A stretch of DNA of 64,000 nt from Trichomonas vaginalis G3 (GCF_026262505.1 NC_067205.1:16182001-16246000), one strand, 5' to 3'; counted from the first letter of the stretch, positions 1 through 9,998 are shown. Numbers and translations are program-made. The notes: generated from the letters alone by a model not told the origin.

Positions 1-618
1 AAAATTTTGTCAAAAATTGAGTATAAATCAAGTGAATTTGAGTTATTAGTTACAACATTCCCTAATACAAGTAATTCATGGCTGAATACACAAGAAATAA
101 CAATAAAGAAAGAGATTCTTAATTACGCAGCAAAAGTTATAACTCCTAGATTGTTTAAGAAGTTGCAAACGAAATTAGTACAAACAAGAATGGAAAAAAT
201 AAGTTATAGATTCAATCAAAGCAATAATTCTATCAAAGCTTTGTATCAGGATGAAAAGAACGCTGTTCCTATTTCTTTGGAAATTATTTTGCCTGATTCG
301 TATCCTTTCGGAAATGTGACTGTTAAAGTTGATTTCGGAAATGATACTTTGTCTGATAAATGTTACCACGAAGTACTTAGTGAACTAAGGAAATTGGAAA
401 CAATTAGTGGAGCAATTAGAGCTTGGTATTCTTTCGTAATTCATCAGGTTTTGGAGAATTCACCATGTATTATTTGTTTGTCTTATTTCGATAGAGGTGT
501 TGCACCAAGCATGCAATGCTCTTCATGCCATAACGAGTTTCATGCACATTGCTTGAAACAATGGTTCGCTAGATGCGCTGAAAAAACATGTCCTATGTGC
601 GGTTCAAAATGGAAATAA
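1..618 (+). CDS. LTN1: Listerin (LTN1) E3 ubiquitin ligase, C-terminal part only
   Basis: The reading frame is open from the first base (205 residues visible). The first possible initiator is a TTG, so the gene starts outside the window. The last ~50 residues form a C4HC3 RING: CIIC, then CSSC, then H-x2-C (FHAHC) and CPMC, followed by a short WK tail. Upstream is an RWD-like segment (ISLEIILPDSYPFGNVTV) and a helix with AIRAW, the order seen at the listerin C terminus. In the family this ligase ubiquitinates nascent chains stalled on 60S subunits in ribosome quality control. A TAAA overlaps the stop codon, as expected for a trichomonad poly(A) signal. Another RWD-RING ligase is possible, but the RING spacing and the LKQWF helix fit listerin best. 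Confidence 0.8.
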   Translation, partial: KILSKIEYKSSEFELLVTTFPNTSNSWLNTQEITIKKEILNYAAKVITPRLFKKLQTKLVQTRMEKISYRFNQSNNSIKALYQDEKNAVPISLEIILPDSYPFGNVTVKVDFGNDTLSDKCYHEVLSELRKLETISGAIRAWYSFVIHQVLENSPCIICLSYFDRGVAPSMQCSSCHNEFHAHCLKQWFARCAEKTCPMCGSKWK

Positions 619-1287
619 ATATTTATTTATATAATAAAGATATTTATATTATATTATCTCATTTTGCTGTTATAATTTAGTGAATGTACCTTTAATTTAA
701 ATCATGAGTTCAAATCTCAAAAATTAATTTCAGTAAACTAACACCCATTCAATCCAATAGATTACACCCTAAAGAAATGTATTATTTCTGTACCACTACA
801 ACATCATGTCCTGTACAATACATAATCAATATCGATTATTCTTGAAATATCTATACGAGTTCAATAGATTTACTAATTCAATACCGAAAATTTCAACGAT
901 AAATATAGAGGGTGACACCATAGAGGGAATATACACTTCCATTAGTTTTGAGCAATTAAAAAAACTATAGAGATTTTCAATTTTTCTGATCCAAATATAA
1001 TATCCTGATAATATTCTACACAAAATATCAAGATAAATCGATTAAGTATCGATATTGATCTTCATACAAAGTCGTCACTTTTCTTTGGAAATATTGAAAT
1101 GTCACATTGAAATTATATAATATAATGTAAAAACTTTATTCAAAAATTATGAAAGATTTTTTGTTCTACCGCAAAGTTCGAAAAGTGACATACAAATTAT
1201 TGAAATATGGATAAATATCATGCTATGTATGTATAAGTAAATTAAAACAAAATTATTCAATTCAAAATCCCCTTTCTCAAATTTTAC
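619..1287. other. Intergenic spacer
   Basis: About 670 bases of AT-rich sequence between the listerin stop and the next start. I see no convincing ORF, RNA or repeat. A 65-codon minus-strand frame at 826-1023 has no recognisable features. Confidence 0.5.
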
Positions 1288-2304
1288 ATGATTCTCCTTT
1301 TCTCGCTGAGCGCTTTAACATCTAGTGAAACTTGCACTATCTATGGTGGCCCACGCTCAGCCAAAATAACTGATTCAAGCTCTCAATGTATAAACGTTGT
1401 AGATTCGTATTTCTTTAATTTAGCAGGTTTCTTCCAGAGTTCAGCGAATGTAAAGATCTCAATAACACATTCAGAATTTTATCGAGTTGTCGATAAGAAT
1501 ACAGAAGTCGATATCTCAAATGCAATTTCTATCTATGTTGGAGAGTGCTACTTTAAGAAAGATAACTCTAGGGTCTCAGAAAATCCAGTTCTAAACTGCA
1601 ATCCGGCCTCATCTGGTACTTTCAATTTCAATGTTTCAACGATACAAACTCCAACTCGTCTTCATGATATTTCATGCACATCTGGACAGTCATTTACGAG
1701 CTCCAATGGTAATATCTCATTTATTGATCTTGCCGTAGATGGTAATTTATACAATACAGAACTTGCTGGTGTTGATTTGTACATAACTGTACCTTTTACC
1801 ATTAATTATATGAGCGATATTCACGGCTTGTATGGATCTGAAAATAGCCTCTATTTTGGAAGTGAAGGATCTGTTTCTAATACAAACATTTGTAATTCAA
1901 TCATTTGGAAGACAGGAAAACTGATAAAATGTAATTCCAAGTCAATTGTATGGGCAAATGTACGATTAATTGACATAAAATGTTACGATTCTGGTACATT
2001 AATTTTTGATTCTGCCGGAAGTTGCACTTTTACAAACTGTTTCTACAAGTTCACAGTAGGTTCTAGCTTAGGTGTATCCAAATCCGGTCTTTCTGCAACA
2101 ACAGAATCCTCTGTTTCTCCAAATATGCACTTAAGAATGGCCGGATGCGCTGCATCGAAGCAGTACATCTACGAAGAGTTCCCTGTTCCAACAAGATCTC
2201 CTTACCCTCCATGTCCGCCTCAAGAAGTCAAACCAAAGCCAAAACGTCCAATCAGACGTGTTGTTTCTTCAGGCGCAACTTTAGCAATGACTAACAGCAT
2301 ATAA
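1288..2304 (+). CDS. Secreted/surface-type protein with beta-helix-like segments
   Basis: 338 residues starting at an ATG. The N terminus (MILLFSLSALTSSETC) looks like a short signal peptide with a possible cleavage site after TSS. The body is rich in S, T, N and Cys with alternating hydrophobic positions and many short strand-turn units (for example SSNGNISFIDLAVDGNLYN), suggesting a right-handed beta-helix. Residues ~300-325 are a proline- and lysine-rich stretch (PPCPPQEVKPKPKRP). No clear membrane span follows, so it may be secreted or a shortened member of a membrane family. The mariner at 2340 begins 35 bases after the stop, so the insertion did not cut the ORF but probably sits in its 3' flank. 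Exact family not recognised. Confidence 0.6.
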   Translation: MILLFSLSALTSSETCTIYGGPRSAKITDSSSQCINVVDSYFFNLAGFFQSSANVKISITHSEFYRVVDKNTEVDISNAISIYVGECYFKKDNSRVSENPVLNCNPASSGTFNFNVSTIQTPTRLHDISCTSGQSFTSSNGNISFIDLAVDGNLYNTELAGVDLYITVPFTINYMSDIHGLYGSENSLYFGSEGSVSNTNICNSIIWKTGKLIKCNSKSIVWANVRLIDIKCYDSGTLIFDSAGSCTFTNCFYKFTVGSSLGVSKSGLSATTESSVSPNMHLRMAGCAASKQYIYEEFPVPTRSPYPPCPPQEVKPKPKRPIRRVVSSGATLAMTNSI

Positions 2305-2339
2305 TCTGACTTTGTTAGATATCTTTTCATGTTTTAATA

Positions 2340-3639
2340 TAGGGTGTCCAAAGGTGTGTTTAGCACAAACCTGAATACTGCGAATAGAAATAAACAAGTT
2401 ACATATATATAAAGTTTATTTAAATATAATCACCATTGGATTCAATCACGCGTTCGCAGCGATCGATCCAGGCTTGAAAGACACGCTTTAAATCATCATG
2501 AGAAAATTGCTCAAATTGCTCTCTTACAAAATTTTCAAGATCATCTGGACTCGCGAATTCGCGTCCTTCAGCTCTCTTTTTTAGCGTGCCGAATAAATAA
2601 AAGTCAGAGGGTGCAATATCAGGTGAATAAATTGGGTTTGGAACAACTTTGACATTGTTTTCCACCAAGTAATTCATTACCTTATGACTTTTGTGAACTC
2701 TTGAATTATCAAAATGAATTGCAAACTTTGTTTTTGTTGTTTGGATTTCTCAAACTCATCAGAATTGATAATTGAGTAAGAACATTGTCAATTAGTACTG
2801 AGCATTCATCGTATTAGGTTTTTGAAGAATATCAATTGCGATGATGCCATTCACGCCCCAAAAAACCGACAACATCATCATTGGTGTGTCAATTTTTTTC
2901 TTCGGGAATGTTTGCGGATTTTCATCCTTCGGATCCACATGATTTTGGCTTCTGTTGCATATTGAAACCAAGACTCGTCCCCTGTTACTAAAAAGCGAAA
3001 CTTCTTGGATTGATACGCACCCAATATAGAGAGGAGCTCTTTCGAAGATTGGACTCTAGATTTTTTTTGAACTGAATTAAGGTTGTGCGGAACCCAACGT
3101 GTATACGCTAGTTTGTAGTTCAAATAATTGTGCAGATAATAACTGACTGTTGTACGTGGTATTTTTGTCATCTCCTCTATCCTTCTGAGTGATGCTCTTG
3201 GGTCTTCATCTAGCGCTTGAAGAATTGCTTTGATTTTTCTTTGATCCGGCGATTTTTTGTCAATTTTTATGATGGGCGCCTTTTTGTTCATGAAGTGATA
3301 CATCCTAACATGATACGTTACAGTGGAATAGCTAGGAGCATCCATACCGAAGCATTTTACCAATGTCTCGTAGATTTTTTTACAGTCTTTGCATTTTTTT
3401 GCAAGAGCGAGGATGTTTTCTTTATGATTCATTAAAAAAATGAAAAAAATCCCGCCAAAATTTCCCGCGAAACCGCCTCTTGTCTCAAAATTCATTTTAT
3501 ATCCCGGCATGGCGCCAAAATACAACATACTCATCATATACATATATTCATATTTTTTATTATATATTTATAATCAGCATATATCTCCTTTAATAGTCTC
3601 ATATAGAGCGCTGTGCTAAACGCACCTTTGGACACCCTA
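2340..3639 (-). mobile_element. Tvmar1-like mariner, copy 1 (defective)
   Basis: A 1300-base Tc1/mariner element lying on the minus strand, flanked by TA on both sides (2338-2339 and 3640-3641). Its ends are 28-bp imperfect inverted repeats starting TAGGGTGTCC and ending in TTAGCACA. It is nearly identical to the copy at 4278-5581 but four bases shorter. I see four single-base deletions in the transposase region: CCC to CC, one T lost, and two A-run losses. They split the ORF into a 221-codon front part and an 85-codon back part. Three of the four lie in homopolymers, so sequencing error is a possible alternative to decay. Confidence 0.93.
2420..3543 (-). pseudogene. Mariner transposase, frameshifted copy
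   Basis: The front part (2878-3543) matches the intact copy through the first catalytic block (TGDESW) to KIMWI, then leaves frame after a single-C loss. The back part (2420-2677) carries the third catalytic block (YSPDIAPSD). The segment with the second aspartate lies between them, across three further one-base deletions. One amino-acid difference from the intact copy is visible in the front part (PRTTV versus PRTAV). Unlikely to make active enzyme as read. Confidence 0.88.
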
Positions 3640-3641
3640 TA

Positions 3642-4275
3642 AAAGTAATTTTGAATTTCTTTAATAATCATACATACAGCATTTTTCTAAACAAGAAAAT
3701 CTCACAAGTAAAAAATCATATGCTAAAGCTATTCTTTCTACATTTTTTCACTTCCAAAAAATTATAATTCAAGATATGAAAGTCGCAATTCGTTTAGGAA
3801 GATAAATTTTAATAAGGAAATATACAATATATGAGGTAACAAAGCTTAGAGTATTATAAAAATGGAAAACTATATTCTCATACCCAATAATAAGTTTTCT
3901 CATCGAGCTTACTTACTCGATAAACTTTTTATTCGTTCTATGGCTGGCAAAGAGCAATATAATCACATCTGCATTAACTTATAATGAAGATTTCTGTATT
4001 TCCCTCCTCAATTGAGAGATGCTCAGATAACTTCAGCACAAACGAATTACAGATAAGTTTTCTCGCTCTTTGTTGACTGATCCCAACAACTACATTATAC
4101 TATGGCAGAGTTTTTCTGCGGCCTCTCATCAAATTAGATATTTCAGAAAAACCTTGCATTATTAGATTTGCTAAAGATCTTAGAACTATTTGAAAAATAA
4201 AGAAAAGGAATTGAGTAGTTTAAAGCAAAGTACTTCCGAAATAAGAAAAATATATTATATCCGAGACTACCTTTA
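3642..4275. other. Spacer between the two mariners
   Basis: About 630 AT-rich bases separating the inverted mariners. No ORF of note and no recognisable repeat or RNA. Each mariner has its own TA duplication, so this is ordinary host DNA caught between two insertions. Confidence 0.5.
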
Positions 4276-4277
4276 TA

Positions 4278-5581
4278 TAGGGTGTCCAAAGGTGCGTTTA
4301 GCACAGCGCTCTATATGAGACTATTAAAGGAGATATATGCTGATTATAAATATATAATAAAAAATATGAATATATGTATATGATGAGTATGTTGTATTTT
4401 GGCGCCATGCCGGGATATAAAATGAATTTTGAGACAAGAGGCGGTTTCGCGGGAAATTTTGGCGGGATTTTTTTCATTTTTTTAATGAATCATAAAGAAA
4501 ACATCCTCGCTCTTGCAAAAAAATGCAAAGACTGTAAAAAAATCTACGAGACATTGGTAAAATGCTTCGGTATGGATGCTCCTAGCTATTCCACTGTAAC
4601 GTATCATGTTAGGATGTATCACTTCATGAACAAAAAGGCGCCCATCATAAAAATTGACAAAAAATCGCCGGATCAAAGAAAAATCAAAGCAATTCTTCAA
4701 GCGCTAGATGAAGACCCAAGAGCATCACTCAGAAGGATAGAGGAGATGACAAAAATACCACGTACAGCAGTCAGTTATTATCTGCACAATTATTTGAACT
4801 ACAAACTAGCGTATACACGTTGGGTTCCGCACAACCTTAATTCAGTTCAAAAAAAATCTAGAGTCCAATCTTCGAAAGAGCTCCTCTCTATATTGGGTGC
4901 GTATCAATCCAAGAAGTTTCGCTTTTTAGTAACAGGGGACGAGTCTTGGTTTCAATATGCAACAGAAGCCAAAATCATGTGGATCCCGAAGGATGAAAAT
5001 CCGCAAACATTCCCGAAGAAAAAAATTGACACACCAATGATGATGTTGTCGGTTTTTTGGGGCGTGAATGGCATCATCGCAATTGATATTCTTCAAAAAC
5101 CTAATACGATGAATGCTCAGTATCTAATTGACAATGTTCTTACTCAAATTATCAATTCTGATGAGTTTGAGAAATCCAAACAACAAAAACAAAAGTTTGC
5201 AATTCATTTTGATAATTCAAGAGTTCACAAAAGTCATAAGGTAATGAATTACTTGGTGGAAAACAATGTCAAAGTTGTTCCAAACCCAATTTATTCACCT
5301 GATATTGCACCCTCTGACTTTTATTTATTCGGCACGCTAAAAAAGAGAGCTGAAGGACGCGAATTCGCGAGTCCAGATGATCTTGAAAATTTTGTAAGAG
5401 AGCAATTTGAGCAATTTTCTCATGATGATTTAAAGCGTGTCTTTCAAGCCTGGATCGATCGCTGCGAACGCGTGATTGAATCCAATGGTGATTATATTTA
5501 AATAAACTTTATATATATGTAACTTGTTTATTTCTATTCGCAGTATTCAGGTTTGTGCTAAACACACCTTTGGACACCCTA
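4278..5581 (+). mobile_element. Tvmar1-like mariner, copy 2 (apparently intact)
   Basis: A 1304-base element between TA duplications (4276-4277 and 5582-5583). Terminal inverted repeats match for 28 bp with one C/T difference. It contains one full-length transposase ORF. Mariner elements of this kind (Tvmar1) are known in T. vaginalis as a recently expanded family. The near-identity to the neighbouring inverted copy agrees with recent activity. Confidence 0.95.
4374..5501 (+). CDS. Mariner transposase (DD34D), intact
   Basis: 375 codons. The three catalytic aspartates are visible: D189 in TGDESW, D280 in IHFDNSRVH and D315 in YSPDIAPSD, with exactly 34 residues between the second and third (D,D34D). 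The WVPHNL block at 150-155 is the mariner linker motif, and residues ~40-140 form the paired helix-turn-helix DNA-binding region. The enzyme cuts and pastes the element into TA sites. The first ATG gives a 37-residue hydrophobic lead; M38 (MNHKENILAL) is a likely alternative start because it matches where mariner transposases usually begin. No stop or frameshift interrupts it. Confidence 0.95.
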   Translation: MYMMSMLYFGAMPGYKMNFETRGGFAGNFGGIFFIFLMNHKENILALAKKCKDCKKIYETLVKCFGMDAPSYSTVTYHVRMYHFMNKKAPIIKIDKKSPDQRKIKAILQALDEDPRASLRRIEEMTKIPRTAVSYYLHNYLNYKLAYTRWVPHNLNSVQKKSRVQSSKELLSILGAYQSKKFRFLVTGDESWFQYATEAKIMWIPKDENPQTFPKKKIDTPMMMLSVFWGVNGIIAIDILQKPNTMNAQYLIDNVLTQIINSDEFEKSKQQKQKFAIHFDNSRVHKSHKVMNYLVENNVKVVPNPIYSPDIAPSDFYLFGTLKKRAEGREFASPDDLENFVREQFEQFSHDDLKRVFQAWIDRCERVIESNGDYI

Positions 5582-5653
5582 TATTATGATTTTAGAAAAT
5601 ATATTTTAAACAGTTGTATCTTTCAAAGAAATTTTTTACTGATCTAAAAATCT

Positions 5654-6052
5654 TCAATTACCAGCAAAATAATCTATATAATTAAATAGTACTGGGTTTT
5701 TTTCTCGGAAATTTGCTGGCATGTCAAACTTAATGTGCTGCAGGAGTATAAAAACGTGACTATCTAAAGATTCGTCTTTTTGGATTCTAAGTAACTTTTT
5801 CAAAACCTTCCAAAACCTACTCTGATAGATAGTCAGCGACACGTTTATCACGAAGAGAAGGTCAAATTTCACACGCATTAAACGGTGGCATAACCTAGAG
5901 TAAATTTTCGGCGATGTTTCCTTTATACAAAAGATGGCACTGTTGAATTCGTCGGCTGCAATGAAATTTTCAGTAGTTCTTGCTTCAGGCGTTGGATATT
6001 TCATCCGGTATTTGACACCCCTAATGATGGTTTCCCTTACGAAACAAGGCAT
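5654..6052 (-). CDS. Uncharacterised protein, duplicated copy A
   Basis: 132 codons from an ATG (MPCFVRETIIRG...). It has an internal region conserved with copy B (AADEFNSAIFCIKETSPK, RLCHRLMRVKFDLLF). No domain recognised. A short in-frame stretch upstream of the ATG (HYNRFIF) is also conserved between the copies, hinting that the unit is a fragment of a longer ancestral gene. Expression is uncertain. Confidence 0.4.
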   Translation of the reverse strand: MPCFVRETIIRGVKYRMKYPTPEARTTENFIAADEFNSAIFCIKETSPKIYSRLCHRLMRVKFDLLFVINVSLTIYQSRFWKVLKKLLRIQKDESLDSHVFILLQHIKFDMPANFREKNPVLFNYIDYFAGN

Positions 6053-6198
6053 GAAAATGAACCTGTTATAATGTTTAATTTACGAATTCAAAAATTAAAT
6101 GAATTTAGAGGTTTAATTGAATTAATTGTTAATTCATTTATTCATGTTCAAAGAAATTTTTTACTAATCTCAAAATCTTCAATTACCAGCATAAAAGT

Positions 6199-6576
6199 CT
6201 AATAAACCAAATAATTGGGGGTTTTTATCTCGGAATTTAGCTGGCATATCATACTTAATGTGCTGTATGAGAATAAAGAAATGACTTTATAAAGATTCGT
6301 CTTTTTGGATTCTAATAACTTTTTCAAAATTTTCCAAAATCTGCTCTTGTAGATAGTCAGCGACACGTTTATCACGAAGAGAAGGTCAAATTTCACACGC
6401 ATTAAACGGTGGCATAACCTAGAGTAAATTTTCGGCGATGTTTCCTTTATGCAAAAAATAGCACTGTTGAATTCGTCGGCTGCAATGAAATCTTCAGTTG
6501 TTCTAGCTTGAGGAGTTGGATATTTCATCCTATATTTGACACCTCTTATGACAGTTTCCCTTATGAAACATGGCAT
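6199..6576 (-). pseudogene. Uncharacterised protein, duplicated copy B (decayed)
   Basis: Matches copy A for ~88 residues, then leaves its frame after a one-base difference near KKLL. In the frame of copy A, the remaining DNA would still resemble its C terminus but contains an in-frame stop after DESL. This points to a decaying duplicate rather than a diverged functional gene. Confidence 0.5.
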
Positions 6577-6902
6577 GGAAATGAACCTGTTATAATGTTT
6601 AATTTACGAATTCAAAAATTGAATGAATTTAGAGGTTTGAAAATTTTTCATTTGAGAGGAACATATATCGTTTCAGGCATTGAAAAGTAGTTCCATGAAA
6701 AGTGACATCCTTATTTATTTTCCCTTAGGTTACTAATCGCTTCCTTTCTTCTCGTTTTTGGGTACACAAAAGAGAACTTGAGCGACAATGCATAAATGTC
6801 ACAATAATTTCAGAAAAGGTAATTGTCACTCTTGTAAAATATTGAGTGTATGGAGTTGATAAAAAAAATTTATACTGACTGTCTGTTCTAACAAATTTCT
6901 AT
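6577..6902. other. Intergenic spacer
   Basis: The edge of the tandem duplication, followed by about 240 AT-rich bases with no clear gene or repeat. Confidence 0.4.
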
Positions 6903-7961
6903 TTATTCAGAGAAAGTATAATTATGATTAAGCTTAGTAGTACAGAAATCGGATAGTTCTTTAGCAAGAGGACAATCTTTGAAAGAAATTGCTTTCGGAA
7001 TTGTTATTCTCTGAGATATAGCCGTAAAATCAAGTTTAACTTGGCTTTCTTCTAATGGATACAGCTTTGTTTCAATGCCTTCTAGGGCCAACTCAAGTGG
7101 AGATTTAACTTTCTCGTATTTAGCAGATGAAAAACCACTCGAAAAGTCATCAAAAGATGTAAATTCACCAGTTGTTCCGCTTTCTGATCCGAATGATGTA
7201 AATTCGGATTTTTCTGTAGTTGTGTCTGAAAATGAACTAAACTGAGGAGAATCTGAATCTTTGGATTTAGATTCAGATCCGAATTCTGTAAATGTAGGCA
7301 TTGACGTGTCTTCTTTCTTAGGATCTTCGCCAAATGCTGTGAAAGTAGGCATTGAAGTATCTTCCTTCTTTGGTTCATCAAAAGATGCTGTAAATTCTGT
7401 TTCTTTTTCTCCTCCAAATGAATCAAACTTCGGCATTGAAGTATCCTCTTTCTTTGGCTCTTCGCCAAATGCTGTAAATGTTGGCATTTCGGTATCTTCT
7501 TTTTTAGGATCTTCGAATGAAGCTGTAAATTCTGTTTCCTTTTCTCCTCCGAATGAATCAAACTTTGGCATTGATGTATCTTCTTTCTTTGGTTCTTCGT
7601 CGAATGCTGAAAATGTTGACGTTTCTGTGTCTGCTTTTTTAGGTTCTTCTCCGAACGAATCAAATTTTGGCATTGATGTATCTTCTTTCTTTGGTTCTTC
7701 ACCAAACGCAGTGAAAGTAGGCATTGATGTATCTTCTTTTTTAGGTTCTTCGCCAAAAGCTGTAAATGTTGGCATTGAAGTATCTTCATTTTTTGGTTCT
7801 TCACCAAATGCAGTGAAAGTAGGCATTGAAGTATCTTCTTTTTTTGGATCATCAAATGTGGCGGTAAATTCTGTCTCAGTTTCTCCACCAAGTGACTCAA
7901 AAGTGGGCATTGATGTATCTTCTTTCTTTGGTTCTTCGCCAAATGGCGCAAAATCTGTCAT
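6903..7961 (-). CDS. Acidic repeat protein with F-G-rich ~20-residue repeats
   Basis: 352 codons from an ATG. Residues ~1-250 are repeats of the form F-x-x-F-G-E-E-P-K-K-E-D-T-S-M-P-x, with longer variants containing GGEKETEFTASF. FTSFGSES and FDDFSSGF follow. The last ~75 residues (SPLELALEGIETKLYP to the end) are non-repetitive and probably folded. The S/T-, E- and K-rich repeats with regular aromatic residues are probably disordered. They recall short linear motif arrays of endocytic adaptors (DDF/FxDF type) or FG proteins, but I cannot assign a family. The underlying DNA repeat has a period divisible by three, which keeps two other frames open over most of the region. Confidence 0.75.
   Translation of the reverse strand: MTDFAPFGEEPKKEDTSMPTFESLGGETETEFTATFDDPKKEDTSMPTFTAFGEEPKNEDTSMPTFTAFGEEPKKEDTSMPTFTAFGEEPKKEDTSMPKFDSFGEEPKKADTETSTFSAFDEEPKKEDTSMPKFDSFGGEKETEFTASFEDPKKEDTEMPTFTAFGEEPKKEDTSMPKFDSFGGEKETEFTASFDEPKKEDTSMPTFTAFGEDPKKEDTSMPTFTEFGSESKSKDSDSPQFSSFSDTTTEKSEFTSFGSESGTTGEFTSFDDFSSGFSSAKYEKVKSPLELALEGIETKLYPLEESQVKLDFTAISQRITIPKAISFKDCPLAKELSDFCTTKLNHNYTFSE
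7250..7961. repeat. Coding minisatellite within the acidic repeat gene
   Basis: About a dozen imperfect units of roughly 60 bases (sometimes ~100), each containing a variant of GAAGTATCTTC...TTTGGTTCTTC. It explains the long antisense frame (7261-8037) and second minus frame (7082-7951), which are repeat shadows. Confidence 0.8.
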
Positions 7962-8624
7962 CTCTGAAAATTTATTTGATTTTTTTTTCTCGCTTGATGA
8001 GAAAAATTTTAACTATCATAATTTATGTCGAATTTAACATGCTAGCATATGTCTCATAGTTTTATATAGATTTCACATAGTTTTGATTTAATAAAATATT
8101 ATTCTAGAGCATATTTCTGAATTTGGAAGCTTAAAACCATATAATCTCCTTTGTTTCAGATTGTAGCTTAATTGTACAGATTCCTCGTATGTTTTTTTGA
8201 TTAAAATGATATGCAAAATTAGTTATTGTTCGCAGAATCGAAAATGAGTTATCTTATGTACATTTATAGGACAATTAAAAGAGTTTAATAAGATTAGTGA
8301 TTTCCATCATATATAATCGAAATTATTGAATTAATTAAGGACTTAATAAGTGTTCATTCAGCTATTTAAATAGGAGAAGGTTTTATTTTTACTCGAGTTA
8401 GCACTAGAAAATATTAAAATAGTGTTGTATCAATTAGAAGACAGTCAAGATATAAATATTGATCAATAATATAAATATAGTGGCCAATATTTCTTTCTAA
8501 TTCTTATGAAATGACAAACAAACTATTTTGCTTGATAGTGTTAAACTTATGTTACTTCTTTCTTGCAATAGAGTAAAAAACGTTGTAAAATTTTAAGTGA
8601 CCACTTACAGGCGTATTCAAATAA
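7962..8624. other. Divergent intergenic region
   Basis: About 660 bases between two divergent genes, so it should hold both promoters. TCAAATAA occurs just upstream of each start (ending at 8624 on plus, and ~20 bases before the ATG on minus). This loosely resembles the trichomonad initiator pattern TCA-Py-W but is not a clean match. Nothing else seen. Confidence 0.3.
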
Positions 8625-9998
8625 ATGTGTGAAGCTGCAGAAGCTCTGATCAAAGAAGAAAAGTATGTTGAAGCAGAACAAAAGTGCTTAGAAGAAATCA
8701 GACAGAACCCAGAAAATTTGAAGCCATATGCTACACTCCTTACAATTTATGGTCAAACATATGATGCTGATAGTGCAATGTCTGCAGGAAGAGAAACACT
8801 GCAGTTTGCTCGTTTGCTCCTTAAAGAGTTCTTCGAAAAAAAGGACTACGATTTTGCAGATGATCCAAAATCTCTTCAGTACATTGAAATTCTTGATAGA
8901 TTCGGCAAGGTTTCAAAAGAGTTAACACATGTTAATTTCACATGCTATATTTACGAAGAAATTTTGAGACTTAACAAATCAGATAAGTTTGGTAACGCCA
9001 GAATTCTTCTTTTCGTCTATCTCGAGATTATTGGTTACTTAAGCAACAATAAGAAAGGTGTAATCACTCGCACACCTGAAATGGCAAACAAATTAATCGA
9101 AACTTTCAAAATACCAGAAGAAAATCCAGAAGTTCGCTTATGGAGAATCCTTGAGAAGTTCCTCAAGAAGGATGATTCTTGGAAAGACCTCGTAAAGAAG
9201 GAAGAACAAGAAAATCAACTCATTTTCCGTGTTTGGCTCAACGAAGTCGAGAAAGGAGAGAAGATCGACAAATTCGTACAGGATTACTTTGGCAAGCTCG
9301 CTAAGGCCTGGCCAAACTTCAGAATCGAAGCACATAAGATTTTGAGAAAAGAGCACCAGAAGTTCATGAAAGCCATTGAAGATGAACATAATGAAGTTAT
9401 GGAAGACAGGAAGCCAGATTTCTATACATTTATCTATTCAACTTTCATGAAAAACGGAAGAGAAGCAATGCGCGATTTCAAATTCAACGAATGCGTTAAA
9501 ATGTTTACACTTGCAAGAAACGTCGCATACGAAACAGCTTTACCTTACAGATTCCAACGTAGCGAAAAGTTTGAATACGCAATTATATCTAACCGTTGTA
9601 CATGCTATCTACAGCTTAACAAACCAGCAGAGGCACGTCAGGATGCAAGATTTACCCTCTTCGTTAAGTTCGACCACTTCAAAGTTCTCGAAAAGTGCCA
9701 AGAAATTGGTCGTGCTTGGGGACTTCCAGAAAACGTCATTACAGCATTCAAGGATTGGCTTGCAGTATCTAAGGATGCAAAGAGTGGCGTAAGAAGAGAG
9801 ATTGCTAAGAAAGTTATCGCATTATTAAGTCTTGAAGGTCTTTATCGCGTTAGAACTGAAGATTTCGAAAAAGTTGCCGCAGATCTCTTCGAAAGACAAT
9901 GCGATGATATGTATGTTCAAGTAAATATCCCTGCTGAACAACATGATTTGCTTCCTTGGCTTACAGCTAATGATCTTGAAAAGCCAATTCCAAGATAA
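8625..9998 (+). CDS. TPR-like helical repeat protein
   Basis: 457 codons from an ATG, all helical. The N terminus (EAAEALIKEEKYVEAEQKCLEEIRQNPENLKPYATLLTIYG, cited in part) is a TPR-like hairpin, and a second TPR-like pair lies at ~290-350 (FNECVKMFTLARNV, SNRCTCYLQLNKPAEARQDA). The middle contains YEEILRLNKSDKFGNARILL, like the NPxDNQGxR turn of solenoid scaffold proteins. No catalytic motif, signal peptide or membrane span. Probably a cytosolic scaffold or cochaperone-type protein; the specific family is not recognised. Confidence 0.7.
   Translation: MCEAAEALIKEEKYVEAEQKCLEEIRQNPENLKPYATLLTIYGQTYDADSAMSAGRETLQFARLLLKEFFEKKDYDFADDPKSLQYIEILDRFGKVSKELTHVNFTCYIYEEILRLNKSDKFGNARILLFVYLEIIGYLSNNKKGVITRTPEMANKLIETFKIPEENPEVRLWRILEKFLKKDDSWKDLVKKEEQENQLIFRVWLNEVEKGEKIDKFVQDYFGKLAKAWPNFRIEAHKILRKEHQKFMKAIEDEHNEVMEDRKPDFYTFIYSTFMKNGREAMRDFKFNECVKMFTLARNVAYETALPYRFQRSEKFEYAIISNRCTCYLQLNKPAEARQDARFTLFVKFDHFKVLEKCQEIGRAWGLPENVITAFKDWLAVSKDAKSGVRREIAKKVIALLSLEGLYRVRTEDFEKVAADLFERQCDDMYVQVNIPAEQHDLLPWLTANDLEKPIPR

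Larger units (their letters stand above)
5619..6660. repeat. Tandem duplication, ~525-bp unit, two copies
   Basis: Two head-to-tail copies (about 5619-6143 and 6144-6660) share long identical blocks, for example CAAAGAAATTTTTTACT at 5624 and 6149 (offset 525) and the AACCTGTTATAATG block at 6060 and 6584. Each contains one minus-strand ORF. Differences are scattered substitutions and small indels, so the duplication is not brand new. Confidence 0.85.

Noticed and set aside
7082-7951. Second minus-strand frame of 289 codons rich in K, Q, L and H
   Set aside because: Same minisatellite shadow; composition is not protein-like and no ATG-led unique domain is present.
7261-8037. Plus-strand 258-codon repeat ORF
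   Set aside because: Shadow of the minus-strand repeat gene; its continuity follows from the three-fold repeat period.
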